64,000 nt of DNA from Pandoraea communis (GCF_902459745.1 NZ_CABPSJ010000002.1:620001-684000); one strand, 5' to 3'. Shown: positions 28,397 to 37,189, counted from the stretch's first letter. Notes: a model not told the origin generated them from the letters alone. Numbers and translations are program-made.

Positions 28397-29995
28397 TTAC
28401 AAAACGGCGGGGCATGGGCTCGCCGCCTGCCCGGCATCCGCACGGCACCGTTCAGCCAGGCGGGGAACAAACACGTGAATCGGCATGGGACGGCCAAACA
28501 GATAGCCTTGCAGAATCGGCACTCCGCGCTCACACAGGTAATCTCGCTGCCGCGATGTCTCGACTCCCTCCGCGATGATAATCAGGCCGAGCTTCATTGC
28601 CATCTCGAGGATACTGTCGAGCACTCGCTGAGAGAGCGCCCCTCCGCCAATCTTCGCCACGAAGGTCTTGTCGATTTTTACGGCGTCCATATCGAAATCG
28701 CGAAGATAGCCAAGACTCGAATGCCCGACACCGAAATCGTCGATGGCAATCTTTATGCCTCTCGCGTGCAATGCGTCGAATATCTCCATGGTGTCGATTT
28801 CGGAGCCCAGCAGATCTCGCTCCGTAACTTCGAGCACGAGCTGCACGCGACTTTTGCCCAACACCGCCTGCAAAGCGTCGCAATCCGCGATGATCGATCG
28901 CTCACTCATGTGTCGCGCGCTCACGTTGAAACTGAGCCGGAAATTCGGCGGCAAATCCACGGAGGCCAACATTTCTCCTACGGCGCGGAACAACGCTCGC
29001 GTCATCGGCACGATTAGCCCGCTCGACTCGGCCAGCGGAATGAAACTGTCCGGCATCACCTCGCCCTCTTTCGGATGGAGCCACCGAGCGAGGATCTCCG
29101 CCCCAATCCAGCGCCCGTCGTCTGCGCAAACCAGCGGCTGAAAATAGGGCACGAACTCACCGAACTGCAATGCTCTTACCATTTCATGACGACGAGAACT
29201 TACGGCAGCTAATCCGCGCTTGACAACGCTCCCGAGAAACACGCTGAGTACCGCGAATGCGATCAGCAATCCGGCGTAATCGGAGATCACCCGTCTTGCA
29301 AGCTCCAGCCGGGGACTCTCTGCACGGACAAGCACAGGGAAACGTTTGGAACGCATAACCACCGTGCTGGCGGGGGCGTCCGAATGCACCGAAATGAGTC
29401 CATCCTTTCCGATGGACACCGCGCCCACATGAACCGTCATGTCGATTCCGTCACGCGCCATCAGCCCCAGCACATCGCGAACGTGCCGTCCGTCGATAGC
29501 GACAATCGCACCACGGCCTCGCACTGCGCTCCGATATAGGAAGAGTGTGGAGTCAGGAACGGCTCCGCTGTGCGGAAGGATTTGCAGGCGCCCGTCGACG
29601 TAATCCGAGACGTCGCGTTCGCGGCGATAGGTGCCATACAAGGAACTGCAATAGACAGCAGAGGTATCGACGAACAAATCGACCGACCTGACGAACAGCA
29701 CCGAGTTGACCTGCTTGCGCAGGTCCAGCACCACGTCGTCGCAACTTTTCCCTGCCTCGTCACGCACCCGGGCGGCCGCCTCTGCGGCGTTGCCCAATAT
29801 CCACTCAACGTGAACAAGGACACGATGTGCTTGCAGTTGGACTTCGTCGTCCAAAGAACGGCTCGCATGCCAATACGCGAGCCAGACCGCTGCGATCATG
29901 GGAACAACGCCAGCAGAGATGGCGAGCCAGAGGTGCCAATGCCGAGGAAACGCAGGTCTTCCCGCCACATTCGTTTGCACGTCCCCCCCTGGCAT
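28397..29995 (-). CDS. CSS-EAL c-di-GMP phosphodiesterase, membrane bound
   Basis: 532 residues. A first membrane helix (about 21-41) and a second (about 241-258) enclose a periplasmic CSS domain with the hallmark Cys-Ser-Ser at 116-118. In the family, such cysteines in the periplasm are redox-controlled. The cytoplasmic EAL domain runs from about 275 to 520 and keeps its catalytic set: E300 (as EIL instead of EAL), N357 (FNVSA), E389/E392 (VLEVTER), D419-D420 (DDFG), K440, E476 (AEGVET) and Q496 (LQGYLFG). It should degrade c-di-GMP to pGpG. It lies in a group of regulators with no kinase. Confidence 0.92.
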   Translation of the reverse strand: MPGGDVQTNVAGRPAFPRHWHLWLAISAGVVPMIAAVWLAYWHASRSLDDEVQLQAHRVLVHVEWILGNAAEAAARVRDEAGKSCDDVVLDLRKQVNSVLFVRSVDLFVDTSAVYCSSLYGTYRRERDVSDYVDGRLQILPHSGAVPDSTLFLYRSAVRGRGAIVAIDGRHVRDVLGLMARDGIDMTVHVGAVSIGKDGLISVHSDAPASTVVMRSKRFPVLVRAESPRLELARRVISDYAGLLIAFAVLSVFLGSVVKRGLAAVSSRRHEMVRALQFGEFVPYFQPLVCADDGRWIGAEILARWLHPKEGEVMPDSFIPLAESSGLIVPMTRALFRAVGEMLASVDLPPNFRLSFNVSARHMSERSIIADCDALQAVLGKSRVQLVLEVTERDLLGSEIDTMEIFDALHARGIKIAIDDFGVGHSSLGYLRDFDMDAVKIDKTFVAKIGGGALSQRVLDSILEMAMKLGLIIIAEGVETSRQRDYLCERGVPILQGYLFGRPMPIHVFVPRLAERCRADAGQAASPCPAVL

Positions 29996-30230
29996 AAGCT
30001 CGATGGATGATCAGGATCTGCGACTTTTTTGCCAACACCTCCTGTCACGCAAGCCTATTGAATGTCCCCCGCTGCTATCTTTGACAAATACAAGAACGGT
30101 ATTGAATTTCCGCACCGCATCGCGCCCCTGCCGAGAAAAAACGCGCCGGCGTCTGCAATCGGTTGCGGAGCCGTCCATGGGCGACGGTTCTCCGCCATGC
30201 CGTTACGAAATCGGCACGGCTGATCGACCT

Positions 30231-31019
30231 TCACTGCCACGTTCTCGGCAACGCAGGGGGCCACTCGCGATCCTCGTCGGAGTGCTTGGCCGAGCGAAAA
30301 ATCCGATACCCCTGCCCACGCACGGCGGCAAGTTGCAGCTCACCCGTTGCGCTGAGTTTCAGCTTGTTTCGTAGTCTGACAACCAGTACATCGATGCGCC
30401 GCGTTTCCCGGTCAACATTCAGGCGCCAGACATTTCGCAAGAGCGCTTCTCTCGAGACGGTTTTCTCGAAGTGGGAAAAGAGTGTCCAGGCGACATCGAA
30501 CTCAAGTTCCGTCAGGACAACAGCTTGCTCCGCCACCAACACCGAACGTGAGGTGTTGCATAGATCGTAGGCACCAATATTGATGCGCGTGGGGCGCATT
30601 GTGATCGGCAGCGACCGGCGAACCAGCGCACGCAGGCGTGCCAGGAAAACCGGGGGGGCGCATGCGGCATCGACACATTCGCTGGCGCCGGCGTCAAGGG
30701 CCATCACGACCTCGTGATCCGTCATTCGAACGCCAATCACCACAAGTGGAACTGAAGGATTCCTGAGATGCACGACACTGATCCGATCGAGCGAGGTCCA
30801 GTGCGCACGCCTCAGATCTATGATGACGACGTCGGGAATCCCTTTCTCGATAGCCACCAGGGCCTTTTCGAGCACGTTAAACGTCAGGACATAATGCCCG
30901 TCTTCAACTATCGAGCGCACGAGCGTCTCGACTTTCGAGTGGTCTCCGCTTGACGGCCCCACAACTGGCGACGCGTTCGTGTCGAGAAACGCCGACGCAG
31001 TCAGTATCAATGCAAACAC
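30231..31019 (-). CDS. OmpR-like winged-helix regulator with atypical receiver
   Basis: 262 residues from GTG 31019, which has a GGAGG eight bases ahead. The receiver-like N-half (residues about 1-135) has a candidate phospho-acceptor Asp68 (DVVIIDLR) but lacks the usual N-terminal acidic pair, and the KPF Lys region reads DAACAPPVF. The C-terminal Trans_reg_C winged helix is clear (LTELEFDVAWTLFSHFEKTVSREALLRNVW, DVLVVRLRNKLK, AAVRGQGYRIF). No histidine kinase is next to it. Residues 245-262 (SDEDREWPPALPRTWQ) form a non-conserved tail. Confidence 0.87.
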   Translation of the reverse strand: MFALILTASAFLDTNASPVVGPSSGDHSKVETLVRSIVEDGHYVLTFNVLEKALVAIEKGIPDVVIIDLRRAHWTSLDRISVVHLRNPSVPLVVIGVRMTDHEVVMALDAGASECVDAACAPPVFLARLRALVRRSLPITMRPTRINIGAYDLCNTSRSVLVAEQAVVLTELEFDVAWTLFSHFEKTVSREALLRNVWRLNVDRETRRIDVLVVRLRNKLKLSATGELQLAAVRGQGYRIFRSAKHSDEDREWPPALPRTWQ

Positions 31020-31734
31020 CGTTTGTCCTCCCGCTCATCGCACGGAACCTTACGCCAGCGCGCGAGCAAGCCCAGCCCGAATATTTCACGCCCGCCCCTC
31101 GTTGGATCTTCCGTCAGCGCGATCCGGCAAGTTCAGACGATTCGCTTTATACCTTCAGGAAATGAACGGCGCATTTGATACTTGGCTGCCAGTATTTGAT
31201 TTTCTGCTTAGCCGCGCGCTCCGAACCATTGAAAAGGCCCTCCGGCTGACTGGGTGAACGGATCAAAAATCGAGATCGATTTTCCAAATATCCGTCCGCG
31301 CAATAAGACGTCAAATCACTCAAAGGGCTGTTTCTCGCCCCACTGAGCGGCAACATTTCGGGTCAATTGGGTGCGCACGCACCGAAGCATCGATACGACG
31401 ACGTATCTGCTCGGTGTTCGCTATCCAGTCGATGTCGTGACACGCGCAGAGCCGCATGCGCAACCCGCTGCGGTTGACGGAAAACACATGCTGCACACCC
31501 TCTGCGGGCCGTCCGTGGTGAGCAGCGGCACCTCGCAAAACGCGCCCGCGCATTCATTCGTTTTCGAAACGATGGCGGGGCGAAGCTCGCTTGGGTCACG
31601 GGTGAGGTCGAGGTCCGATCGCGATAGCGACATCTTCCTCACCGGTGTCGGCATCGGACTCCGGAGCCTGCGCACGTCCCATGTCGGTTGGTCCCCACGG
31701 ATGTCTCAATTCTCTTGATAGGGCTGTTGATTTC
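31020..31734. other. Intergenic region, no supported gene
   Basis: 715 bp, with an AT-rich part near 31130-31320. Several overlapping short frames occur at 31320-31718 on both strands, one with protein-like stretches such as DIDWIANTEQIRRRIDASV on the minus strand, but none has both a start with a ribosome binding site and a recognisable domain. A decayed gene is possible. Confidence 0.4.
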
Positions 31735-32190
31735 ATGTGCAAGCGATCACTCCTTGGCGTATGCGGACTCGTTGTGGCTTCGCTGGGCTACTGCGCGCCC
31801 CTTGATGCCACCACTTCCGGACAACCGATGGAAGCCATTGTGTCGCCGGCGCAGCAACGCGTGATCGATGCGAGCATCACCGGGTTACGTTCGCCGAGCG
31901 ACCGTGCGGTCGCCCGCGGGTGGCCGCGCGCGAAGCAGGTCGCCGAGTTCATCTGTCGTCAGAAAGCGCTGGCGGCCTTTGACGGCAAGCTCAAGGGGGT
32001 GGATCGCGTATTCCTCGGCACCGATGACCCCAACAGTCTCAGCCTGATTCGCAGCGACAAGTTGGTTGGCACCGGTCAGGCGCGATACGACGGAGGATGG
32101 CGCACGTTTTCGTTCGAATGTCTGATGGACCCGAAAACCGCGAAGGTCACGAAATTCCTGATTGCCATGCAAGCGGTACCGTCGGTCTGA
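31735..32190 (+). CDS. Exported hypothetical protein (possibly DUF930-like)
   Basis: 151 residues from ATG 31735 (MCKRSLLGVCGLVVASLGYC), which gives a signal peptide. The mature part has a repeated pattern: WPRAKQVAEFICRQKALAAFDG, then RVFLGTDDPNSLSL, GTGQARYDGGWRTFSFECLMDPKTAKVTKF, with a Cys pair that may form a disulfide. The second half reminds me of DUF930 proteins; I am not certain. No operon partner. An upstream in-frame extension lacks a signal sequence. Confidence 0.65.
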   Translation: MCKRSLLGVCGLVVASLGYCAPLDATTSGQPMEAIVSPAQQRVIDASITGLRSPSDRAVARGWPRAKQVAEFICRQKALAAFDGKLKGVDRVFLGTDDPNSLSLIRSDKLVGTGQARYDGGWRTFSFECLMDPKTAKVTKFLIAMQAVPSV

Positions 32191-32487
32191 CGATGGCACT
32201 CGGAAAATCTCGGGAAGCCCGGTCTGTTGTCCGCCGCAGCGACCACCCCTCGATTTCGTCTCATTCTTGATACCAATTTGACTCATTTCACCCCCAACCC
32301 CGTTTCTCTCGAAAGCTCCCGGAGTACAGTCGAGGGACAACTGCCATAAAGAAATCCACTGAGTGGTTTGCCGCCGGTTTTTCACAAGAACAACATAAAC
32401 CACCCTCTTTCATTGCCGCAAAAAGCGAATACCGGATGCTCGATGCGCGATCAATTCTCAATCACATTGAAACGAGAACCATCCTCT

Positions 32488-33318
32488 ATGCGCCTAGAAA
32501 ATCATAAGATGACGTACGTGCTCGGCGCTGCGCTCCTGAGCGTTGTCTGTGCGACGGCAACCGCTTCGGACAGCTCGCCGAATCCGAAGATCACCGATCC
32601 GCACTTCAAATTCGCGCCCGGCTATCTCCCGCAGAAAGACTTACCTAACAGTCTCGAATTGCTCGGACCGCCGCCTGCCGACGGCAGCGCTGCACTGGCC
32701 CGAGACGAAGCCGCAAGGGAAGCGACCGTGCCGTTGCGCGGCAAAGCGCGCTCGGAGATCGCGCGTCTCGACGCCGACCTCGTGTTTCCGCAGCCGGCCA
32801 AGAACTTCTCCTGCGCAATGGGCGTCGACATCGATCAAAAGAAGACCCCTCGTCTGTATCACCTGATGGAGCGAGTACTGACCGATGCGGGGATGTCCAC
32901 CTATGGCGTCAAGAACAAATACAACCGCACTCGCCCCTTCGTGGTTCACAACGAAGGCACCTGTATGCCGGAGCAGGAACCGTTGCTGCGCCATGACGGC
33001 TCATACCCGTCGGGCCACACCGCGGCCGGCTGGGCATGGGCGCTGGTCTTGACCGAAATCAGCCCGGAGCGAGCCGATACGCTGTTCAAGCGTGGCCTGG
33101 AGTTCGGTCAAAGCCGAGTCGTCTGCAATGCGCATTGGCAAAGCGACGTGGATGCGGGACGCACCATGGGCGCCGCCACGGTGGCCAAACTTCATACCAA
33201 TGCGGCATTTCTTGCCGACGTGAAGGCCGCGCGCAAGGAAGCTCAGAACGCGAGAACCCAAGGTTCTGCCTCTGCACTCAACTGCGGCGCAGAAGAAGCG
33301 GCCTTGTCTGATCAGTAA
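32488..33318 (+). CDS. Class A non-specific acid phosphatase (PAP2 superfamily)
   Basis: 276 residues from ATG 32488 with a signal peptide (to about residue 26, ATATASD). The three-part phosphatase signature is complete: K142-x6-R149-P150 (KNKYNRTRP), P174-S-G-H177 and S209-R-x5-H216-x3-D220. These form the active site of PhoC/PhoN-type periplasmic acid phosphatases, which cleave a wide range of phosphomonoesters. A C-terminal charged tail follows. A start at 32443 would add 15 residues before the signal peptide. Probably a single-gene unit. Confidence 0.93.
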   Translation: MRLENHKMTYVLGAALLSVVCATATASDSSPNPKITDPHFKFAPGYLPQKDLPNSLELLGPPPADGSAALARDEAAREATVPLRGKARSEIARLDADLVFPQPAKNFSCAMGVDIDQKKTPRLYHLMERVLTDAGMSTYGVKNKYNRTRPFVVHNEGTCMPEQEPLLRHDGSYPSGHTAAGWAWALVLTEISPERADTLFKRGLEFGQSRVVCNAHWQSDVDAGRTMGAATVAKLHTNAAFLADVKAARKEAQNARTQGSASALNCGAEEAALSDQ

Positions 33319-33369
33319 CCAATCGATCGGATGCCCTCGCTCGATGGTCAACGCGAGAGCACCGAAAGA

Positions 33370-33386
33370 TGGGGCTTCGCGCCCCA
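33370..33386 (+). terminator. Small hairpin after acid phosphatase gene
   Basis: TGGGGC at 33370-33375 pairs with GCCCCA at 33381-33386 around a TTCGC loop. There is no T-run after it, so it is at best a weak terminator or an RNA-stabilising hairpin after the phosphatase gene. Confidence 0.3.
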
Positions 33387-33480
33387 CTATCGGACTCGCT
33401 ATCGACGTATGAGCGATCTCCGATGGCGGAATTCAGCGCAACCCGATTCCGCCGGCAATCAACAAGGAAACAGAGACGTT

Positions 33481-33780
33481 ATGACAAGGAAGTCCCTTTG
33501 TGCGTGGCTAGGCGCGGCAGTCCTCACGCTCGCCAGCGGCATTGCCGTTGCAGAGGCGGTTATCATCGCGCCCCACGAACCGCCCGCCGCACGAGTGGAA
33601 GTCGTGCCTGCGGCTCGTGCGGGATATGTCTGGGACCCCGGCCATTGGCGCTGGGCGGCGGGTGGGTATGTCTGGGAGCCCGGGCACTGGCAACCGGTGC
33701 GAGTCGGGCATCACTGGATACCCGGCCATTGGATCCGGTTCGGTGCGAACTGGCGTTGGATCCCCGGCCACTGGAACTGA
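33481..33780 (+). CDS. Exported WxPGHW-repeat (YXWXPGHW) protein
   Basis: 99 residues from ATG 33481 with a signal peptide (LAGAAV-type core, ALTLASGIAVAEA region). The mature protein is made of short repeats: YVWDPGHWRWAAGG, YVWEPGHWQPV, HHWIPGHWIRFG, WRWIPGHWN. This is the YXWXPGHW/WxxGxW family of small exported proteins in proteobacteria, role unknown. The gene follows the phosphatase by 162 bp on the same strand. Confidence 0.85.
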   Translation: MTRKSLCAWLGAAVLTLASGIAVAEAVIIAPHEPPAARVEVVPAARAGYVWDPGHWRWAAGGYVWEPGHWQPVRVGHHWIPGHWIRFGANWRWIPGHWN

Positions 33781-33899
33781 ACGCCGCCAACAAGACCGAG
33801 CGGCAGCCTCAGCCGCTCTTGCCGTGCTCGTGCAAGCGCGAATGCCGGCAGCTCGAAACAAGCATCTCTTTAGCAACAACTCTAGTGTTGGAGAAGTGA

Positions 33900-35468
33900 A
33901 TGATATTCAACCGTACCCGTAGCCTTGTTACCGCCACGCTCATTGGGGCGCTATGTGCCCCGGGCGCCTACGCGCAAAAGGCTCCCGATGGAGCAGCGCC
34001 GACGCGAGGGTTCAATACCTACATCCCGCAGGAAGTGCTGACACCCAATACGGTCCAGACCCGAATTGGCACGCTCAACTTTGCCGACGGTATTCCGACG
34101 GAAGACACGGCTAAACTGGCCTTCGATAACCTCGACTTCCTGCGCGGCGTGGAAGTGTTCCTCAATCTCATGCCTGCCGCGAGCATTGAAGCGATCCGCC
34201 GGTCAAGCGTTGCGCTCGGGGCGACCAAGAGCAACCAGGCCACGATCTACGATCAACTGGCCGACTCCAATCCGCTTCTGCTCACCGCCAACACCGACAC
34301 GGTCTACGCCTTCTCCATGCTCGATCTGCAGACCGACGGCCCGACCGTGGTCGAGGTGCCGCCGGGCAGCGGTCCGGGAACCGTCAACGACGCGTTCTTC
34401 CGCTTCGTCGTCGACATGGGCGCCCCCGGTCCGGATCGCGGCAAGGGCGGCAAGTACCTGATCGTGCCCCCGGACTACACGGGCAAACTCCCCAAGGATG
34501 TGAAGGACGGTGGCGAGTACTACATCTCGCGCTCACCCTCCTATGTGAACTTCGTGGTCCTGCGCGGATTCCTGGTGGACGGCAAACCCGACGCGGCATC
34601 GAAGATGTTCCGCGAAGGTTTCAAGGTCTACTCGCTGAGCCGCGCAAAGAACCCGCCAAAGATGGAGTTCATCAACTCCTCGAAACAAGCCCTCAACACG
34701 GTGCATGCCAACACCTTCGCGTTCTTCGAGGAACTCGATCACGTCATCCAGAAGGAACCTATCGGTTTCATCGATCCCGAACTGCGTGGACTGGTCGCCT
34801 CGATTGGCATCCGCAAGGGCAAGACATTCGCCCCCGACGAGCGGATGACGAAGATTCTCACCGATGCGGTCGCCGTCGGTAACGCCACCGCGCGTGCCAT
34901 CAGCTTCCGCAGTCGCGATCCGCGCGCCGCGCTGTATCCGAATAGTGCGTGGCGATCCGGCTTTATCGGTGACGATTATCGCTGGCTGGGCGGCGACGGT
35001 CTCTCGGGCCGCGACCTCGATGCACGTACCAGCTTCTTCTATGTCGCCACGGTCAACACGCCTGCGATGGCTGCGAAACTGGTCGGCAAGGGTTCGCAGT
35101 ATGCGATTGCCAGCGCCGATGCGGCAGGCAAGCCTCTCGACGGCGCGAAGCACTACCGCCTCCGCATTCCCAATGGCGTGCCGGCTAAGGACTTCTGGTC
35201 GGTGGTTCTCTACGATCCGCAGACCCGCTCCGAGCTTCAGACCTCGCAACCGTTCCCCAGCAAGAACAACAAGCGTGACAAGTTGATCGCCAACGCCGAC
35301 GGGTCAGTCGATCTGTATTTCGGGCCCGAGGCGCCCAAAGGTAAAGAGGCCAATTGGACGCAGACGGTGCCGGGCAAAGGCTGGTTCACGATCTTGCGAC
35401 TGTACGGCCCCCTCGATGCATGGTTCGACAAGACGTGGAAGCCGGGCGAGATCGAGGAAGTGAAGTAA
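33900..35468 (+). CDS. DUF1254/DUF1214 domain exported protein
   Basis: 522 residues with a signal peptide (MIFNRTRSLVTATLIGALCAPGAYAQK). The DUF1254 part comes first (YDQLADSNPLLLTANTDTVYAFSMLDLQTDGPTVVEVPPGSG as consecutive conserved segments), and the DUF1214 part forms the C-terminal third (NGVPAKDFWSVVLYDPQTRSELQ, GPEAPKGKEANWTQTVPGKGWFTILRLYGPLDAWFDKTW). The function of this family is not known; members are often periplasmic. A strong terminator follows at 35516. Confidence 0.9.
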   Translation: MIFNRTRSLVTATLIGALCAPGAYAQKAPDGAAPTRGFNTYIPQEVLTPNTVQTRIGTLNFADGIPTEDTAKLAFDNLDFLRGVEVFLNLMPAASIEAIRRSSVALGATKSNQATIYDQLADSNPLLLTANTDTVYAFSMLDLQTDGPTVVEVPPGSGPGTVNDAFFRFVVDMGAPGPDRGKGGKYLIVPPDYTGKLPKDVKDGGEYYISRSPSYVNFVVLRGFLVDGKPDAASKMFREGFKVYSLSRAKNPPKMEFINSSKQALNTVHANTFAFFEELDHVIQKEPIGFIDPELRGLVASIGIRKGKTFAPDERMTKILTDAVAVGNATARAISFRSRDPRAALYPNSAWRSGFIGDDYRWLGGDGLSGRDLDARTSFFYVATVNTPAMAAKLVGKGSQYAIASADAAGKPLDGAKHYRLRIPNGVPAKDFWSVVLYDPQTRSELQTSQPFPSKNNKRDKLIANADGSVDLYFGPEAPKGKEANWTQTVPGKGWFTILRLYGPLDAWFDKTWKPGEIEEVK

Positions 35469-35515
35469 GCGCGAGCCAGTGAGCGGAGTCATCCGCGAAA
35501 GGATGTGAGTGACGA

Positions 35516-35559
35516 CAGGGGCCGCCGGCTGCCGACGCAGCGAGGCGGCCCCTGTTTTT
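35516..35559 (+). terminator. Rho-independent terminator after DUF1254 gene
   Basis: An 11-bp perfect stem, CAGGGGCCGCC (35516-35526) with GGCGGCCCCTG (35544-35554), encloses a 17-base loop and is followed by TTTTT (35555-35559). It ends the DUF1254/DUF1214 transcript, 48 bp after the stop. Confidence 0.9.
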
Positions 35560-35650
35560 GTGCGCCTCGCCACGCGCACGCCCCCGCCAGTCCGCATCGC
35601 CGATGCCATCACCCCGAAATAAATTAGCCTGATATTCTTGCGGACGAAAG

Positions 35651-35673
35651 ACGCGCGATCAGAGGCGCGTTTT
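35651..35673 (+). terminator. Small hairpin with T-run before AI-2E gene
   Basis: ACGCGC (35651-35656) pairs with GCGCGT (35665-35670), followed by three further T (35671-35673). It lies 28 bp ahead of the AI-2E permease start, so it could act as a second terminator or an attenuator. Short stem, low confidence. Confidence 0.35.
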
Positions 35674-35700
35674 CTGCCTTGACCGTTAAGAAAATCCATC

Positions 35701-36756
35701 ATGACAACAACACCCGGGTCCGTTGCACAGACAACTACAGGCGTAGCCGCAGGTCTGGCAACCCTGTATTTTCTTCGCCCGGTACTCATCCCGTTCTTTC
35801 TCGCCATACTCCTGCGAATTCTGATTTCGGGCATCGTCTCCGTGGTCGTGCGCCTCCTTCCGCGAGCGCCCAAATGGCTGATCCTGGTGGCTACCGCAGC
35901 GATTGTGGGGTTCACCGCCTATAGCATCTTCATCATCACGCTCCAGGGCATCAGCGATCTCATCCAGCAGTCCCCCGACCTCCCCGCTCAACTCGACCGC
36001 CTCATTCGGTCTGCCGCCGTGGGCTTCGGGCGGAAATTCGATCTCGCAACCGTTATCGGGTTGATCGATCTCCCCAAACTCGAGCACAGCCTTGCCGCCT
36101 GGGTGGGAAACGCCGTGTCGATGGCATTTCTTACCTTGATGTTTCTCGTGTTCATGCTGCTTGGGGCAATGACGAACACCGAGCCGAAAATACTGCGGAT
36201 CACGACGAGCGAGGCCAGAGCGAATTCGCAGCGCATCGTTCTCAACAAGATCGTGCATGGCGTACAGGCTTATCTGATCTCTCAGACGGCCATCAACCTG
36301 GCGATTGCCGTCATCTCCGCGCTGGTCTTCCGGATTGCCGAACTGCCCAATACCGCATTCTGGGCAGTCACAGTGTTTTTTCTCGCGTTCATGCCCGTCG
36401 TGGGACCGTTCGTAGCGAGCGTTGTGCCCGCACTATTTGCCGCGCTCCATAGCGATTCGATTACCGTGCCGCTCGGGGTGTTTGTCCTCACCCTTTCCAT
36501 TTTCCAAATTGCCCACAATCTCGTGCTCCCCAAGCTCCAGGCGAAAAGCACGAACACGGACCCATTGGTCGGACTGTTCGCACTGGGGATCTGGACGCTG
36601 GTGTGGGGGGTACCCGGCGCCATTCTTTCGACGCCACTGACCGTCCTCGTGATGGTCATCGCCGCGCAGTTTGAAAGCTCAAGATGGCTGGCGATTCTCA
36701 TATCGCACGACGGCGCCCCCGATGCCGTGCTTCCGCCGTCCCCCGCCAAAAAGTGA
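35701..36756 (+). CDS. AI-2E family transporter (PerM/YdiK-like permease)
   Basis: 351 residues with about eight membrane helices in the PerM arrangement: two or three at the N-terminus (ATLYFLRPVLIPFFLAILL), a soluble stretch with the helix LPAQLDRLIRSAAVGF, and a C-terminal group with the family motif FAMPVVGP-like MPVVGPFVAS and LVLPKLQAKSTNTDPLVGLFALG. Members export varied substrates, and AI-2 is only one example. Starts at ATG 35701. Nothing in the context tells the substrate. Confidence 0.88.
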   Translation: MTTTPGSVAQTTTGVAAGLATLYFLRPVLIPFFLAILLRILISGIVSVVVRLLPRAPKWLILVATAAIVGFTAYSIFIITLQGISDLIQQSPDLPAQLDRLIRSAAVGFGRKFDLATVIGLIDLPKLEHSLAAWVGNAVSMAFLTLMFLVFMLLGAMTNTEPKILRITTSEARANSQRIVLNKIVHGVQAYLISQTAINLAIAVISALVFRIAELPNTAFWAVTVFFLAFMPVVGPFVASVVPALFAALHSDSITVPLGVFVLTLSIFQIAHNLVLPKLQAKSTNTDPLVGLFALGIWTLVWGVPGAILSTPLTVLVMVIAAQFESSRWLAILISHDGAPDAVLPPSPAKK

Positions 36757-36793
36757 ACGCCCGGCGAGCCGATCGGACTGCCATGCGCCGGGC

Positions 36794-36820
36794 AAAAAAA
36801 ACCGCCCCTGAAAGAGGCGG
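36794..36820 (-). terminator. Terminator-like hairpin, minus-strand orientation
   Basis: Read on the minus strand, CCGCC pairs with GGCGG around a mid-part that can add two more pairs, and is followed by eight T (36801-36794). No minus-strand gene precedes it; the preceding DNA in that direction is the structured block up to about 37000. It would end a small RNA from that block. Confidence 0.6.
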
Positions 36821-36826
36821 CGTAGG

Positions 36827-37000
36827 CTCCCTACCACCTGGGGGCCGGTAGGGAGAAGTGCGGTCGAGGTAAACCGCAGGGGAGAACTACCCGCCAGCCT
36901 CAATCCATTCGAATCGAGTTGCGCAGTAGTCAGAAACAAGGGTAATGGGGGCATCTCCCCGGCACAAGACAGATCGCCCCGCGTCTGGCAACTCGCACCG
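36827..37000 (-). ncRNA. Candidate structured RNA upstream of acnB
   Basis: The region holds at least five helices, including a 9-bp perfect stem (36827-36855) and a nested pair of helices (36879-36892 with 36940-36960) whose loop pairs with a segment outside it (36915-36922 with 36988-36995), making a possible pseudoknot. The minus-strand terminator at 36794-36820 suggests the direction. I do not recognise a known family; it did not fit my memory of 6S, SRP, RNase P or tmRNA. The 5' end is not known. Local alternatives exist (for example GGGG/CCCC at 36947-36960), so the fold is tentative. Confidence 0.4.
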
Positions 37001-37167
37001 GAACTCAATGGCGAGAACAGATAATTCAAAGCCCCCTCGTGAGGCCCATAGACGATGGCCGTATCCCGCGACAATCCGCCGGGGCTGAACACGGCATCGA
37101 AGTCCTGCTCGGCAAATGAGGTCAAGTCACGGCGACCGTCGGACGACGAACGCTCGCCTCGCCGAAC

Positions 37168-37186
37168 TCTTATATAAGATATAAGA
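37168..37186. promoter_or_regulatory. Perfect palindrome above acnB promoter
   Basis: TCTTATAT (37168-37175) and ATATAAGA (37179-37186) are perfect 8-bp arms around AAG. The site ends four bases before the -35 element of the acnB promoter. Its form resembles operators of GntR-type regulators of TCA-cycle genes in betaproteobacteria; that assignment is from memory and inferred. Confidence 0.65.
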
Positions 37187-37189
37187 CGT

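Larger units (their letters stand above)
36757..37167. other. Structured intergenic block between AI-2E gene and acnB
   Basis: 411 bp with no supported gene but unusual self-complementarity. Parts that can be paired by eye include CTCCCTACC (36827-36835) with GGTAGGGAG (36847-36855), TGCGGT/ACCGCA near 36859-36878, GGGGAGA (36879-36885) with TCTCCCC (36954-36960), TACCC (36888-36892) with GGGTA (36940-36944), and CGAGTTGC (36915-36922) with GCAACTCG (36988-36995). The last pair crosses the previous two, so a pseudoknot could form. A terminator-like element at 36794-36820 points to a minus-strand transcript. Confidence 0.5.

Noticed and set aside
31320-31718. Overlapping short frames in the 31020-31734 gap, possible pseudogene
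   Set aside because: Some stretches look protein-like but no frame keeps a domain or a valid start, so a pseudogene cannot be assigned to a family.
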